DNA from: Ferroplasma acidiphilum | GTDB lineage: Archaea > Thermoplasmatota > Thermoplasmata > Thermoplasmatales > Thermoplasmataceae | DNA length: 64,000 nucleotides | Assembly: GCF_002078355.1 (NCBI RefSeq) | Contig: NZ_CP015363.1 | Location: 496,001-560,000 of the forward strand | Reading direction: 5' to 3' | Shown: positions 45,782-55,025 of the stretch, in pieces | Layout: each line of letters opens with the position of its first letter | How positions within the stretch are numbered: position 1 is the stretch's first letter | Notes under the pieces: model-generated | Databases searched by the model: none | Seen by the model: the letters and a program-made list of their open reading frames with translations, nothing else | What the model was told of the DNA's origin: nothing | Program-made: the position numbers and the translations under genes

Positions 45782-47616
45782 GGACATATCCATTTCCTTT
45801 TTCTGCCATAGTCGATAACGAAGACATAAAACTCGGGCTTATTGTAAATGCAATAGATAGCAATATTGGCGGTTTACTCATAACAGGCCCAAAGGGTATA
45901 GCCAAATCAACAATGGTGCGTGCACTGTCATCCATACTTCCGGAAGTTAAGGCGGTCAAGGGATGCAGGTTCCACTGCGACCCTGATGGCGATCTGTGTG
46001 ACGAATGCCTGGAAGCCAAGAAAAAAGGAGAACTTAAAACTGAAAATATGAAGATAAGGATAATAAATCTGCCCAATAGCACCACCCTTGACCGTGTTGT
46101 CGGGTCACTTGACATATCCCATGCTATAAAAGGCGAATCTGTTCTCCGTGAAGGTTTGATAGGCGAAGCAAACAGGGGAATATTGTATATAGATGAGGTA
46201 AACCTCCTTGATGATTCTATCGTGGATTCAATACTTGATTCAGCTGCTTCCGGGATAAATATTGTTGAAAGGGAGGGGGTATCTTACACACACCCTGCCA
46301 GATTCATCCTTGTAGGCACAATGAATCCTGAAGAGGGAGAACTCAGGCCACAATTGCTTGACCGTTTTGGCATCTCTGTTGAAGGAAAAATGCCAGAATC
46401 TCCGGAAACACTTCTTGATATAGCTGATCGGGTTGAAGAATTTGACAGTGATAGGGAAAGCTTTATAGAAAAGTTCAGGGCTCCGGATCGTGAAATTCAG
46501 TTAAAGATAGTTAACGCAAGAAAACTGTTGCCTTATGTGAAGATAAAAAGGGAATACAGGGTTTTTATAGCAGATTTAGTGATCAAAAATTCCCTGAGCA
46601 ACAGGGCCATGATAAGCACTGTAAAAACTGCAAAGGCAATAGCTGCATATTATGGAAGAACAGAAGTCAATGAAGATGATCTGAAGAAGGCACTGCAATT
46701 TGCCCTTAACCACAGGATGAAGGAAAAAGGGAAGAGCAGGCCAGATTATAATTTTAATGACCCGGGCAATAATGGAGATAACACAGATGATAACCAGGAA
46801 CAGGATTCTGCCAGCAATCAGTCCACTCCCACGGATCAAAAGAATCATGAAGCAGGGAGAAATGGAGAGGAGAAGCAGCAGAAGCAGAAGGAAAACAGGG
46901 AAAGCACAGTCCATAATCTTGAAGTAAATCCCGGCAAAAAAATAGAAACAAAAAAATCAGGGCGTAGCGGAAGAGCAAAGCAATTCAGGCATAGAGGCAG
47001 GAAATCAGGAACCTACATGGATATAAGGCATTCACTTCTGAATACATGGAGTTCGGGCTTCAGAATGATAAATGAGAAAACCATTGTTATGAAAGATTCC
47101 TACTCAAAAGGCTCAATTCCATTTATAATAGCCATAGACTCGAGCAGGTCAATGAATTTCAGTTCAAGAATTGAAATCGCCAGAGAATTTTCAGATATGC
47201 TGCTCAAAAAATTGTATATTATGAGAAGCAGAGTTGCACTTATAAAATTTGCAGGCGAGCGATCGGAAGTATTAATGAATTTTTCAAGGAATTTTACGGC
47301 GTTGAAAAACATTATCGATAATATTTCCAGTGGCGGAAAGACCCCACTGTACGATGCCCTTGAGAATATATATAAATTATCTTCGTATGAAAAATTAAAA
47401 ACGGTATCACTTCTGGTAACGGACGGAAGGGGAAATGTGTTTCCAGGAAATGCAAGGGAAAACCTGATGGAAATATCTAAGAAAATTAAGCCATTGTCAA
47501 GTATGTACATAATCGATAAAAATGACAATAAATTTCTTCCAACATATAACGGTATAATATCATCATACGCAGGGGCAAAAATAATAAATAATATAGAAAA
47601 TATAAAAATAAATTAA
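45778..47616 (+). CDS. Chelatase ATPase with fused ChlI-like AAA+ and ChlD-like VWA domains
   Basis: A 612-residue motor subunit for CobN. The AAA+ domain covers about residues 1-315: Walker A GPKGIAKST (about 38-46), a Cys-rich loop CRFHCDPDGDLCDEC and Walker B RGILYIDEVNLLDD. A low-complexity linker (about 320-410) is acidic and Asn/Gln-rich, then Lys/Arg-rich. The C-terminal von Willebrand A domain has an intact metal site: AIDSSRSM (DxSxS), GGKTPLYDAL and LLVTDGRG. Bacterial chelatases often split these parts into two proteins; the fusion is common in archaea. Confidence 0.93.
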   Translation: MRTYPFPFSAIVDNEDIKLGLIVNAIDSNIGGLLITGPKGIAKSTMVRALSSILPEVKAVKGCRFHCDPDGDLCDECLEAKKKGELKTENMKIRIINLPNSTTLDRVVGSLDISHAIKGESVLREGLIGEANRGILYIDEVNLLDDSIVDSILDSAASGINIVEREGVSYTHPARFILVGTMNPEEGELRPQLLDRFGISVEGKMPESPETLLDIADRVEEFDSDRESFIEKFRAPDREIQLKIVNARKLLPYVKIKREYRVFIADLVIKNSLSNRAMISTVKTAKAIAAYYGRTEVNEDDLKKALQFALNHRMKEKGKSRPDYNFNDPGNNGDNTDDNQEQDSASNQSTPTDQKNHEAGRNGEEKQQKQKENRESTVHNLEVNPGKKIETKKSGRSGRAKQFRHRGRKSGTYMDIRHSLLNTWSSGFRMINEKTIVMKDSYSKGSIPFIIAIDSSRSMNFSSRIEIAREFSDMLLKKLYIMRSRVALIKFAGERSEVLMNFSRNFTALKNIIDNISSGGKTPLYDALENIYKLSSYEKLKTVSLLVTDGRGNVFPGNARENLMEISKKIKPLSSMYIIDKNDNKFLPTYNGIISSYAGAKIINNIENIKIN

Positions 47617-48884
47617 TATTCTATGTACCCGGACGCGGAATCCTCCAGAGACATTTTCTCCGATTCTTTGGATTTGTAGATAACTCCAAGGGCAATAAGA
47701 ATAAAAATCAGGGTAAATACAGGATAAAGTACATAAGACACACTGCCAAGGAGGTCAGATGCGTATGGAGCAGGCCCTCCTATGAATGAATTGCCATACT
47801 GGTAGCTGGCTGAGTTCCCTGAATACCTTACATTCGTGGGAAAAATTTCTGAAATCATTGCACCTAAAGGTGAATAGCTGAGACCATGCGCAATTGCAAA
47901 CAGGGAAAGGAAAACTACAAAATACCCGAAGCCAACCAGGTAGATGGAAGGGAATCAAACAATCAGTGCAAGTATATTGGCACCGGCTATAATTGCCCTT
48001 CTTCCACGTTTATCCGACAACTGCCCGCCTACAAATACAAAAATTACGTCAATGATCCCAAATAATGCAGTACCTATCAGCCCATCAAAAACCGATATCT
48101 TATTCAGTGATTCGAAGAGAACAGGAAGAAGTGATATTGCAAAGTAGAAAAAGTTGCCTGAGGAACCTGCAAGTAGTGTACCTGCAATTATCTTCTTCCA
48201 GTGTCTGGTAAACAACTCTTTCTCCGGCGATTTTAGAATCCTGTTCTTCTTTTTTTCCGCTTCGAATACCGGCGTCTCTTTGACCTTCAGTCTTATAAAT
48301 ACTCCGATAACAACTATAACAAAACTGGCCACAAATGGAATTCTCCACCCGATTGAATACATAAAAGAATGTGGTGTGTATGCAACAAGTGGCAGGAATA
48401 TTGCTGTTCCCAGGAGTAAACCTATACCAACTGTTGACTGGACAAAGGAAGAGTAGAATCCTCTTCTCTTCTTGAATGTTTCAAGTGTAAGAAGCATAGC
48501 TCCACCCCATTCGCCGCCCAATCCAAATCCTAATACCAATCTTAGAATAACAAGCAATACTATGGCAAATACACCTATGCTCGCCTCAGAAGGAATCAAT
48601 CCGGTAAGCCCGGTGGATATTCCTGATATCAACAGTGTTAACAAAAGTATCTTTTTTCTTCCAAGCCTGTCTCCGAAATGTCCGAATACATATGCACCCA
48701 CTGGCCTTGTAACAAATCCAAGTGCAAATGTGAGGAGTGTTAGCAGAACTCCTTCGGCCACAGTCACATGGGGGTAAAATGTATGTGCTATGTATATGGC
48801 TCCGGATGAAAAAATAAAAATACCGTACCATTCTATTATTGTGCCAATCATCGATGCTGCGATAACATCAGTTTTCTCACTCAT
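47613..48884 (-). pseudogene. MFS transporter (MHS family) interrupted by one in-frame TGA
   Basis: A metabolite:H+ symporter of about 423 codons. The N-terminal part (309 codons) has the MHS motifs GHFGDRLGRKKIL and LRLVLGFGLGGEWGGAMLL. It ends at a TGA at 47955-47957, in a position where Trp (TGG) would fit (ALIV-stop-FPSIYLVGF). The same frame then continues open for 113 codons through LFAIAHGLSYSPLGAMISEIFPTNVRYSG, a typical MHS helix 10-11 region, to the stop at 47613. No other damage is seen. It is either a recent nonsense mutation, a sequencing error or a recoded codon. Substrate unknown, perhaps an organic acid. Confidence 0.88.
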
Positions 48885-49376
48885 AAAGGTGGAATATCGT
48901 TAAGTATATAGAATTTAGCATCAAAATACCATAAAATTTATATTACTACACATATATTTCCGTCATTTCGTTGATCCCGTGATAGAGATACCGGTTGAAA
49001 TATATCCAGTGGTTAGACATTAAATAAATTGGAATATAATGCTTCCTATTTATTAGTACCACTTACATTTTTATTCCCTGGATATGACCTATTTTAAATT
49101 TCCATATAATTTCTATGGTCACTTTATTTATTTCACCAATGGCAACTGTCAATCCTGATTTCAAACTATCTTTGTAACCCTGTGTTGAAGAATTGTGCAG
49201 CTGGAGTTTTAACATGAATAAATGGCAATTCCATAGACCCGCGTTAGTGTAGTTCATAAAAGCAATTATTTGTTTTAATATGCATATTTTTTGAAATTCC
49301 TTAATGTTCATGTTTTCTAATGCTAAATATTTATATTGCAGTTTATAATACCTTGCAGAAGTGAAGGAGGATTATC
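48885..49376. other. Intergenic region upstream of the rpl7ae operon
   Basis: About 490 nt. An open frame of 82 codons on the minus strand (49063-49311) encodes a peptide with no recognised motif; it has no promoter that I can see and may be chance or the remnant of a dead gene. The last 60 nt hold the rpl7ae promoter and ribosome-binding site. Confidence 0.4.
49329..49370 (+). promoter_or_regulatory. TATA box and Shine-Dalgarno site of the rpl7ae operon
   Basis: atttatat at 49329-49336 should start transcription near 49360, and a strong ggagg at 49366-49370 stands 6 nt before the ATG at 49377. Unlike most genes here, the mRNA appears to have a short leader with a ribosome-binding site. Confidence 0.55.
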
Positions 49377-49958
49377 ATGGAAAACAGTTATGTAAAGTTT
49401 GAAGCTCCCGAATCGTTAGTCAAAGATGCATTGGATTTTGTAGAAAATTCCTACAGATCTGGCAAGATTAAGAAAGGGACAAATGAAGTAGTTAAGTCTA
49501 TTGAGAGAGGAGAAGCAAAGGTAGTTGTAATAGCAGAGGATGTTTCACCCCCTGAAGTTGTTTTTTACATACCGGTCCTTTGTGAGGAAAGGAAAGTCCC
49601 GTATACATATGTAAAAAATAAGAGTGACCTTGGACTGAAAGTTGGTATTGCATCTGCAGCATCAATAGCAGTGGTTGATTTCGGCAAAAATGAGGATGCA
49701 TATAAGGAACTTATATCATCAATAGAAAATGCAAAAGCTGGAAAGGAAGAAAAGAAGAAACCTGCAGCCAAGTCAGAGAAACCAAAAGAGGAAGCAGTTG
49801 AAGCTGAGGCTGCAGAAGCACCTGAAGCAGAAAAAGAAGCCAAGAAGGAAGCAAAAAAGGAGCCAAAGAAAGCAAAAACTTCTGAATCAAAGGAAACAAA
49901 GAAAGCCCCTAAAAAGACTACAAAGAAGAAAGAAGATTCAGAAGAAGATAAAGAGTGA
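49377..49958 (+). CDS. rpl7ae: Ribosomal protein L7Ae with long charged C-terminal tail
   Basis: Kink-turn RNA-binding protein of the 50S subunit and of box C/D, box H/ACA and RNase P particles. Residues 1-122 are a complete L7Ae domain: GTNEVVKSIERGEAKVVVIAEDVSP, then VPYTYVKNKSDLG with GIASAASIAVVD. After that comes a tail of about 70 residues made almost only of Lys, Glu and Ala, absent from typical 120-residue archaeal L7Ae. The tail is not a frameshift product, because it ends cleanly 6 nt before rps28e and keeps the reading frame. First gene of a translation operon. Confidence 0.95.
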   Translation: MENSYVKFEAPESLVKDALDFVENSYRSGKIKKGTNEVVKSIERGEAKVVVIAEDVSPPEVVFYIPVLCEERKVPYTYVKNKSDLGLKVGIASAASIAVVDFGKNEDAYKELISSIENAKAGKEEKKKPAAKSEKPKEEAVEAEAAEAPEAEKEAKKEAKKEPKKAKTSESKETKKAPKKTTKKKEDSEEDKE

Positions 49959-49964
49959 TGCATT

Positions 49965-50174
49965 ATGGCAGACGATGCAACTCCAGCTGAAGTAGTCGAA
50001 TTGATGGGAAGAACCGGGATGACCGGGGAAGCCACAACAGTAAAAGTAAGGGTACTGGATGGAAAGGACCAGGGCAGGATAATTGCCCGGAACGTTCTCG
50101 GTCCCGTTAAAGTAGGAGATATACTGATGCTCAGGGAAACCGCAAGGGAAGCAAGAAGATTATCAATAAGGTGA
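49965..50174 (+). CDS. rps28e: Ribosomal protein S28e
   Basis: Small 30S protein of 69 residues with the OB-fold pattern [19 protein letters not shown] and the conserved end [16 protein letters not shown]. It stands 6 nt after rpl7ae and overlaps the rpl24e start by 4 nt, the classic archaeal order L7Ae-S28e-L24e-NDK-IF2. Confidence 0.95.
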   Translation: MADDATPAEVVELMGRTGMTGEATTVKVRVLDGKDQGRIIARNVLGPVKVGDILMLRETAREARRLSIR

Positions 50175-50377
50175 ATGAAATGGAAAATAGAAAATGTATC
50201 TTTTGCGGCCATGATATTGAACCCGCATCTGGAATTATTTATATCAGGAAAGATGGAAATATAATGAATTTCTGCTCTAAAAAATGCAGGGTTAATATGA
50301 TCGACCTCAAGAGAGCTGCTAGAAATGTTAAATGGACAAACGAGTACCACCGTATCAAGGAAATGAGAAAGGCGTAA
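50171..50377 (+). CDS. rpl24e: Ribosomal protein L24e
   Basis: A 68-residue 50S protein with a four-cysteine zinc finger, CIFCG (C9, C12) and FCSKKC (C36, C40), and the typical [12 protein letters not shown] end. The start ATG overlaps the rps28e stop. Confidence 0.95.
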   Translation: MNEMENRKCIFCGHDIEPASGIIYIRKDGNIMNFCSKKCRVNMIDLKRAARNVKWTNEYHRIKEMRKA

Positions 50378-50381
50378 TAAT

Positions 50382-50801
50382 ATGGAACGAACTTTAGTAC
50401 TCATAAAGCCAGATGGTGTAAAAAGGCATCTCATTGGGAATATTATAGAAAGATTCGAAAATAAAGGCTTGAAAATAGTTTCTTTGAAACTGATGAAAGT
50501 ATCTGATGATAAAGCCCGGCAACATTATAGCGTTCATAGTATGAAACCATTTTTTGAAGGTCTTGTATCTTATTTAACATCAGGTCCTATAGTAGCTTTA
50601 ATACTTGAAGGTGATAATGCGATAATTTCGTGCAGAAATCTCGCCGGTGCAACTGATGGTTCTGCCGCAGCCGCAGGTACCATAAGGGGCGACTTTTCAT
50701 TGAACATCGAGGAAAATATAGTTCATGCCTCCGATTCTCCAGAATCTTTTAACCACGAATATAAAATATTCTTTAATGAGAACGAGATAATGGATTATTA
50801 G
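50382..50801 (+). CDS. ndk: Nucleoside diphosphate kinase
   Basis: Transfers phosphate between nucleoside tri- and diphosphates through a phosphohistidine. The active site is ENIVHASDSPES, with the catalytic His near residue 114. LIKPDGVKR (residues 7-15) and AGTIRGDF bind the phosphates. The usual GATNP element reads GATDG, so the conserved Asn that contacts ribose is Asp, and the usual PGTIRG is preceded by Ala. At 139 residues it is normal. 4 nt after rpl24e and 2 nt before infB. Confidence 0.95.
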   Translation: MERTLVLIKPDGVKRHLIGNIIERFENKGLKIVSLKLMKVSDDKARQHYSVHSMKPFFEGLVSYLTSGPIVALILEGDNAIISCRNLAGATDGSAAAAGTIRGDFSLNIEENIVHASDSPESFNHEYKIFFNENEIMDY

Positions 50802-50803
50802 GT

Positions 50804-52546
50804 ATGGAAACCACAAAAAAAAATTTAAGGGAACCAATTGTATGTGTGCTTGGCCACGTAGACCATGGAAAAACTACTCTCCTTGATGATATCAGGGGGA
50901 CTACAGTAGCTAAAAAAGAAGCCGGTGGCATAACACAGAAGATTGGTGCAACCGAAATTGATAAAAACACACTTGAAACAAACATTAAAAATTATTTTAA
51001 AAATATACAGGTAACTATTCCTGGATTATTATTTATTGATACTCCCGGGCACGTAGCTTTTGCAAATATGAGGTCTATGGGCGGGGCACTTGCAGACATA
51101 GCTATACTGGTTATCGACGTAAATGAAGGCTTAAAGCCACAGACAATAGAATCCATAGATGTTTTAAAAAAATATAAAACACCCTTTATAATTGCAGCAA
51201 ATAAAATTGACATGATACCTTATTTTGTTTCATCAAAAGATACATCATTCAAGGAAACCTTAAGTAAACAGAGGAAGGAATACGTTGATTTTCTTGATGA
51301 AAAGATTTACAAAATTATCAATGACCTTTATGTCAAAGGCATATCATCGGATAGATATGACAGGATTACTGATTTCACAAAATCATTCGCTATAGTTCCA
51401 ATTAGCGCAAAGCTGAATATAGGCGTACCTGATATTCTGATGGTTCTGACAGGGCTCGCACAGAGATTTCTGGAGGAGCACATACAATTTGAGAGCAAAT
51501 CAACCCGCGGTTCTGTTATAGAAATTAAAAAGGAAGGATCACTTGGAACGACATTAGATACAATACTGTACCAGGGTGTGCTCCACAAGGGCGATAAAAT
51601 TGCCTTAAATACAATAGCAGGGCCAGCAGTCACCAAGGTAAAGGCTATTATTGCCACCGGTAAAAAAGGCATGGTAGAAAAAGAGAGTATAAAATCTGCA
51701 GCAGGAATAAGAATACTTATAACGGACAAACTTGATGTGCTTTCCGGTACATCTATCATTGCTATTAAGGGCAGTAAAACAGACGCTGCTTTCAATGAAT
51801 TGATTAATGAATCAAAACCAGATATAAAACTCTCTGAAAACGGAATCACGATAAAGGCAGAGGCAATCGGTTCACTTGAAGCTATAGCCTATGAAATGGA
51901 ACAGAACAAAATCAACGTCAGGGAAGCGCAGATAGGGGATATAACTAAAAGAGACATAATCAACGTGTCTACATTAAACAACCCGCTGGACCGTGTAATA
52001 GTTGGATTCAACGTGAATACTTCCGGGGATGCAAAAGAAGCCATGGAAACAAATAACGCCAAAGTTATTTCCGGAAATGTTATTTATTCTATGATAGATG
52101 ACCTTACAAAATGGCTCGAATTCAAGAAGAATGAAATAGAAGAAGAAAAGAAAAATAATAAGCCAGTACCATCAAAGCTTGTAATCATGCCCGATTATAT
52201 ATTCAGGGCCGCAAAACCTGTAATTGTTGGCATTAAAGTTCTATCCGGGCGTGTTAAGGTTGGTGATAAACTCATAAATGGCAAGAATAAATATGCAGGT
52301 ACTATTAAGAGCCTCAGGGATGGAGATGTCAACCATCAATTTGCTGACAAAGGTTCTGAACTATCATGTGCAATTGATGGAGTCACTTTAAACAGGCAAA
52401 TTTTTCCAGACGAAGACCTATATGTTGACGTGCCAGAAAATGTAGTAAAGGAAATGAAAGACCAGGATATGGATCCTGATGTCAAAACTACAATGGAAGA
52501 ATTAATAAAAATTAAGAGAAAAGATGAGCAGTTCTGGGGATTTTAA
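50804..52546 (+). CDS. infB: Translation initiation factor aIF5B/IF-2
   Basis: GTPase that joins the ribosomal subunits and places initiator tRNA. The G1 motif is GHVDHGKTTLLD (about residues 17-28), G3 is DTPGHVAF and G4 is ANKIDM. The effector region GGITQKIGATE is present. The C-terminal domains III-IV follow (ILYQGVLHKGDKIAL, VIMPDYIFRAAKPVIVGIKV). At 580 residues it has the short archaeal form, without the bacterial N-terminal domains. Last gene of the operon. Confidence 0.96.
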   Translation: METTKKNLREPIVCVLGHVDHGKTTLLDDIRGTTVAKKEAGGITQKIGATEIDKNTLETNIKNYFKNIQVTIPGLLFIDTPGHVAFANMRSMGGALADIAILVIDVNEGLKPQTIESIDVLKKYKTPFIIAANKIDMIPYFVSSKDTSFKETLSKQRKEYVDFLDEKIYKIINDLYVKGISSDRYDRITDFTKSFAIVPISAKLNIGVPDILMVLTGLAQRFLEEHIQFESKSTRGSVIEIKKEGSLGTTLDTILYQGVLHKGDKIALNTIAGPAVTKVKAIIATGKKGMVEKESIKSAAGIRILITDKLDVLSGTSIIAIKGSKTDAAFNELINESKPDIKLSENGITIKAEAIGSLEAIAYEMEQNKINVREAQIGDITKRDIINVSTLNNPLDRVIVGFNVNTSGDAKEAMETNNAKVISGNVIYSMIDDLTKWLEFKKNEIEEEKKNNKPVPSKLVIMPDYIFRAAKPVIVGIKVLSGRVKVGDKLINGKNKYAGTIKSLRDGDVNHQFADKGSELSCAIDGVTLNRQIFPDEDLYVDVPENVVKEMKDQDMDPDVKTTMEELIKIKRKDEQFWGF

Positions 52547-52580
52547 ATTTGTATTTTGATTAAAACTTTTTAAAGGCACA

Positions 52581-53501
52581 TCATGAGAATATAAATGTAT
52601 AAATTATAAGTACAACAGAAAATATCATCATCAATATCAGAGAGAAAAATGAATCCTGAAATGTCAATGTTCCTATGAAAGCGATTATTGAAAATAGTAT
52701 CGTTTCTTTATATAATGTACTTCCAGTGATCAATCCTATTGAAACATTCTTTCTCTTGTCCTTCAGTGAAATAGACAGCATTATTATTTCAGGAAGTGAA
52801 CCAAAAAATCCGAGCAGGAAAAAGGATGATAGGAATGCAGTAATTTTCAAAACTTCAGATATAATAAGAGCAGCATCTATCATATTATAGGATGCCAGAA
52901 CGATAACTATAATCGCAAGGATTCCAAAATATGAAGGGTATGATTCTTCGGCCACAATAACATTTTTGCTTCCAGGCGATTTTGATTTTTTTATAACATA
53001 GAATAAGAATACCGCCAGAGTTATAAATCCTATATAATATGGAACTTTGATAAAATAAAATGATAATATGAGGAGTATTATTGCTGTTGCAGTGACAACG
53101 TAGGCGTCCAACCTGAATTTTGAAATACCTGATTTATAGTACAGTGGTATGAGGATAAAGAATGCAAGCAGGGTAATTGCATTTGAACCCTGTATGGTGC
53201 CAAAACTAACTGCCCCCTGGTTCTCAACTGCTGCCATCACGGACATTGCAATTTCATCCACGATTGCAGCAAATCCTACTATGAATAATCCCACGTATTT
53301 TTCAGAGAACGAAAAAGATTTTCCCACACTGTAAGACACATCAAGAAATATATCACCAGCCATATATATAGATGCCACAGAAATCGCTATGTCGGGAATG
53401 ATCAGAAAATTAAATGTTGTGGTTATATGGTACAATCCTATTAACAAATCTATAAACCATAATACAAAGGAAAAAGAAATTAAAATTATTTTTTTCTGCA
53501 A
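52581..53501 (-). CDS. Cation antiporter of the CaCA (Na+/Ca2+ exchanger) family
   Basis: A 306-residue integral membrane protein with about ten helices and two inverted alpha repeats. Repeat one is GFAAIVDEIAMSVMAAVENQG (in pieces), with GTIQGSN; repeat two is FFGSLPEIIMLSISLKDKRK with GLITGSTLYKE. The acidic residues of both repeats that bind cation are kept, though the repeats are divergent from classical exchangers. It starts 4 nt after speD, so the two genes are co-transcribed. The transported ion is not clear. Confidence 0.8.
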   Translation of the reverse strand: MQKKIILISFSFVLWFIDLLIGLYHITTTFNFLIIPDIAISVASIYMAGDIFLDVSYSVGKSFSFSEKYVGLFIVGFAAIVDEIAMSVMAAVENQGAVSFGTIQGSNAITLLAFFILIPLYYKSGISKFRLDAYVVTATAIILLILSFYFIKVPYYIGFITLAVFLFYVIKKSKSPGSKNVIVAEESYPSYFGILAIIVIVLASYNMIDAALIISEVLKITAFLSSFFLLGFFGSLPEIIMLSISLKDKRKNVSIGLITGSTLYKETILFSIIAFIGTLTFQDSFFSLILMMIFSVVLIIYTFIFS

Positions 53502-53505
53502 TTTA

Positions 53506-53898
53506 TCACAGCATCATCTGGGGATTTTCAATTTTTACATTTTCCTCGATTTTGCTGCCTCTCTCAAGTTTTTTATACTCTATGGATGTTGGATGCAGAA
53601 CATTCAAAAGATAATTAAATGCCCTATCTGCATTGCTATGCTCTCCACAGGTATATATATCAAGGGTTACAAGTCCATGTTCCGGCCATGTATGGAATGA
53701 AAGATGTGATTCAGCCAGCAAGGCTATGCCACTTGCCCCCATGGGCCGGAACTGGTAATACTGGGAAGATATTTCCGTCAGGTTACCTTCCTTAATTGCA
53801 CTTTCTATAATTGGTGAAATACCATCAGCGCTAGATATTAACTCTGAATCTACACCGTATAAATCCGCTATGATATGTACCCCTACTGCCACTTTCAT
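53506..53898 (-). CDS. speD: S-adenosylmethionine decarboxylase proenzyme SpeD
   Basis: Pyruvoyl enzyme that makes decarboxylated SAM for spermidine and longer polyamines. The self-cleavage site is in AESHLSFHTWPEHG: the Ser after Leu or the nearer ESH Ser becomes the pyruvoyl group, and the family motif places it in ExxHLSxHTWPE. The conserved Cys is in IYTCGEHSNADRAF. At 130 residues it is the short prokaryotic form. First gene of an operon with a cation antiporter. Confidence 0.94.
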   Translation of the reverse strand: MKVAVGVHIIADLYGVDSELISSADGISPIIESAIKEGNLTEISSQYYQFRPMGASGIALLAESHLSFHTWPEHGLVTLDIYTCGEHSNADRAFNYLLNVLHPTSIEYKKLERGSKIEENVKIENPQMML

Positions 53899-54207
53899 CG
53901 TCCTCCATAATTTTTTGCACCTCTACAATTCACCTTTATAATAAAGTATTATTTAAATATTTATAAAAATCGGAAAAAATGTTTTTATTTACTTATAAAA
54001 ATAATACTGAATATACCGTGTTTAAATAACAAATAATACTAATATTATATAATTAATAATATATTATTTAATTCAGCTAATTTCTATGCGGATTTAAAAA
54101 ACGATATGGGGAAATTTTAACCTTTATGGAAACACAAATTGTATATATTATTCATTCCAGGCTATTGTTGATTTCATTTTGTTATTTATTAAAAGTATGC
54201 ATTAATT
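53899..54207. other. AT-rich intergenic region upstream of speD
   Basis: About 310 nt of very AT-rich sequence with no convincing gene. Several TATA-like stretches (for example around 53995-54070) could serve speD, but none can be chosen. No RNA gene recognised. Confidence 0.4.
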
Positions 54208-54978
54208 TTATATATGCCTTAAATCAAGTTCTATGCCCGGATTTTTTGACTGCAACTCCCTTATTTCATTTAATGAAAAATGGAAAAATCGTTCTGATAC
54301 CACTATAGCCGTGGTAAATCCCCTTCTAGCAGCCTCAAATGCAGAGTTAATTGTGGCATACTCAAATTGTGGCCTGATATTTAAGAGATCAGTGATATTT
54401 TTTGCCATTTCGCCTATGATGCCGAGAAAATCAAAATCCATGCTTTCCAATGTGTTTTTAACAAGTTGTGAAATGGAAACCATATTATCTACTTTCTCAA
54501 CATTGTTTACTGCAAGTACCACAATCCTTGATTTTTTAATATTTATTATTTCCCTCACTGCAGTCACACCTGTGCATTTCCCCTTTACTGCCCGTGTTAC
54601 TGTAACTCCATGGGCTCCTCTGCCTGTATATGCCCCTGCATGCAGGTATCCTGCATTCATATAAAGTGACACATTCTGGTTCGCTTCAAAATTTTCATCG
54701 GATATAACTTCCCATACAAGGGAAGAATCTATGCTTATAAGGCTAGAATGAACAAAGTTTTCCATATAGTTTAAACCGTTGTAAAGAAAATCAAAACCCT
54801 CTTTTGTTATTCTATTTTCGTCATCAATAAATCCCTTGTTCTTTAGAATTTTCATATGGTAGACAACGCCCTGTATTGTAATATCAAGTTCTCTGGAAAT
54901 TTCAGATGGGCGTGTTTTTCCATTCTTTATATTAAGTAAAATCATCAATTGTGATATTAATGCCTGTTCTATTTTCAT
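54208..54978 (-). CDS. HTH transcription regulator, probably of the thiamine operon
   Basis: A 256-residue protein with an N-terminal winged helix (about residues 1-65: KTRPSEISRELDITIQGVVYHMKIL and a wing ending ENRITKEGFDFL). A large C-terminal ligand domain has GYLHAGAYTGRGAHGVTVTRAVKGKCTGVTAVREI (in pieces), with small-residue-rich loops that could bind a cofactor. It lies 48 nt after thiE on the same strand. Archaeal ThiR regulators have an HTH fused to a ThiN-like domain; I cannot confirm that the domain here is ThiN-like. A role in thiamine control is inferred from position. Confidence 0.7.
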   Translation of the reverse strand: MKIEQALISQLMILLNIKNGKTRPSEISRELDITIQGVVYHMKILKNKGFIDDENRITKEGFDFLYNGLNYMENFVHSSLISIDSSLVWEVISDENFEANQNVSLYMNAGYLHAGAYTGRGAHGVTVTRAVKGKCTGVTAVREIINIKKSRIVVLAVNNVEKVDNMVSISQLVKNTLESMDFDFLGIIGEMAKNITDLLNIRPQFEYATINSAFEAARRGFTTAIVVSERFFHFSLNEIRELQSKNPGIELDLRHI

Positions 54979-55025
54979 AAATATGGATATAACTAAATAT
55001 TATATGTTTTCCCATATGGACGACA

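Noticed and set aside
49063-49311. 82-codon minus-strand frame upstream of rpl7ae
   Set aside because: No recognised motif, no clear promoter and AT-driven composition; not called as a gene.
49565-50434. 289-codon frame antisense to rpl7ae-rps28e-rpl24e
   Set aside because: It is the mirror of the Lys/Glu-rich L7Ae tail and three clear ribosomal protein genes.
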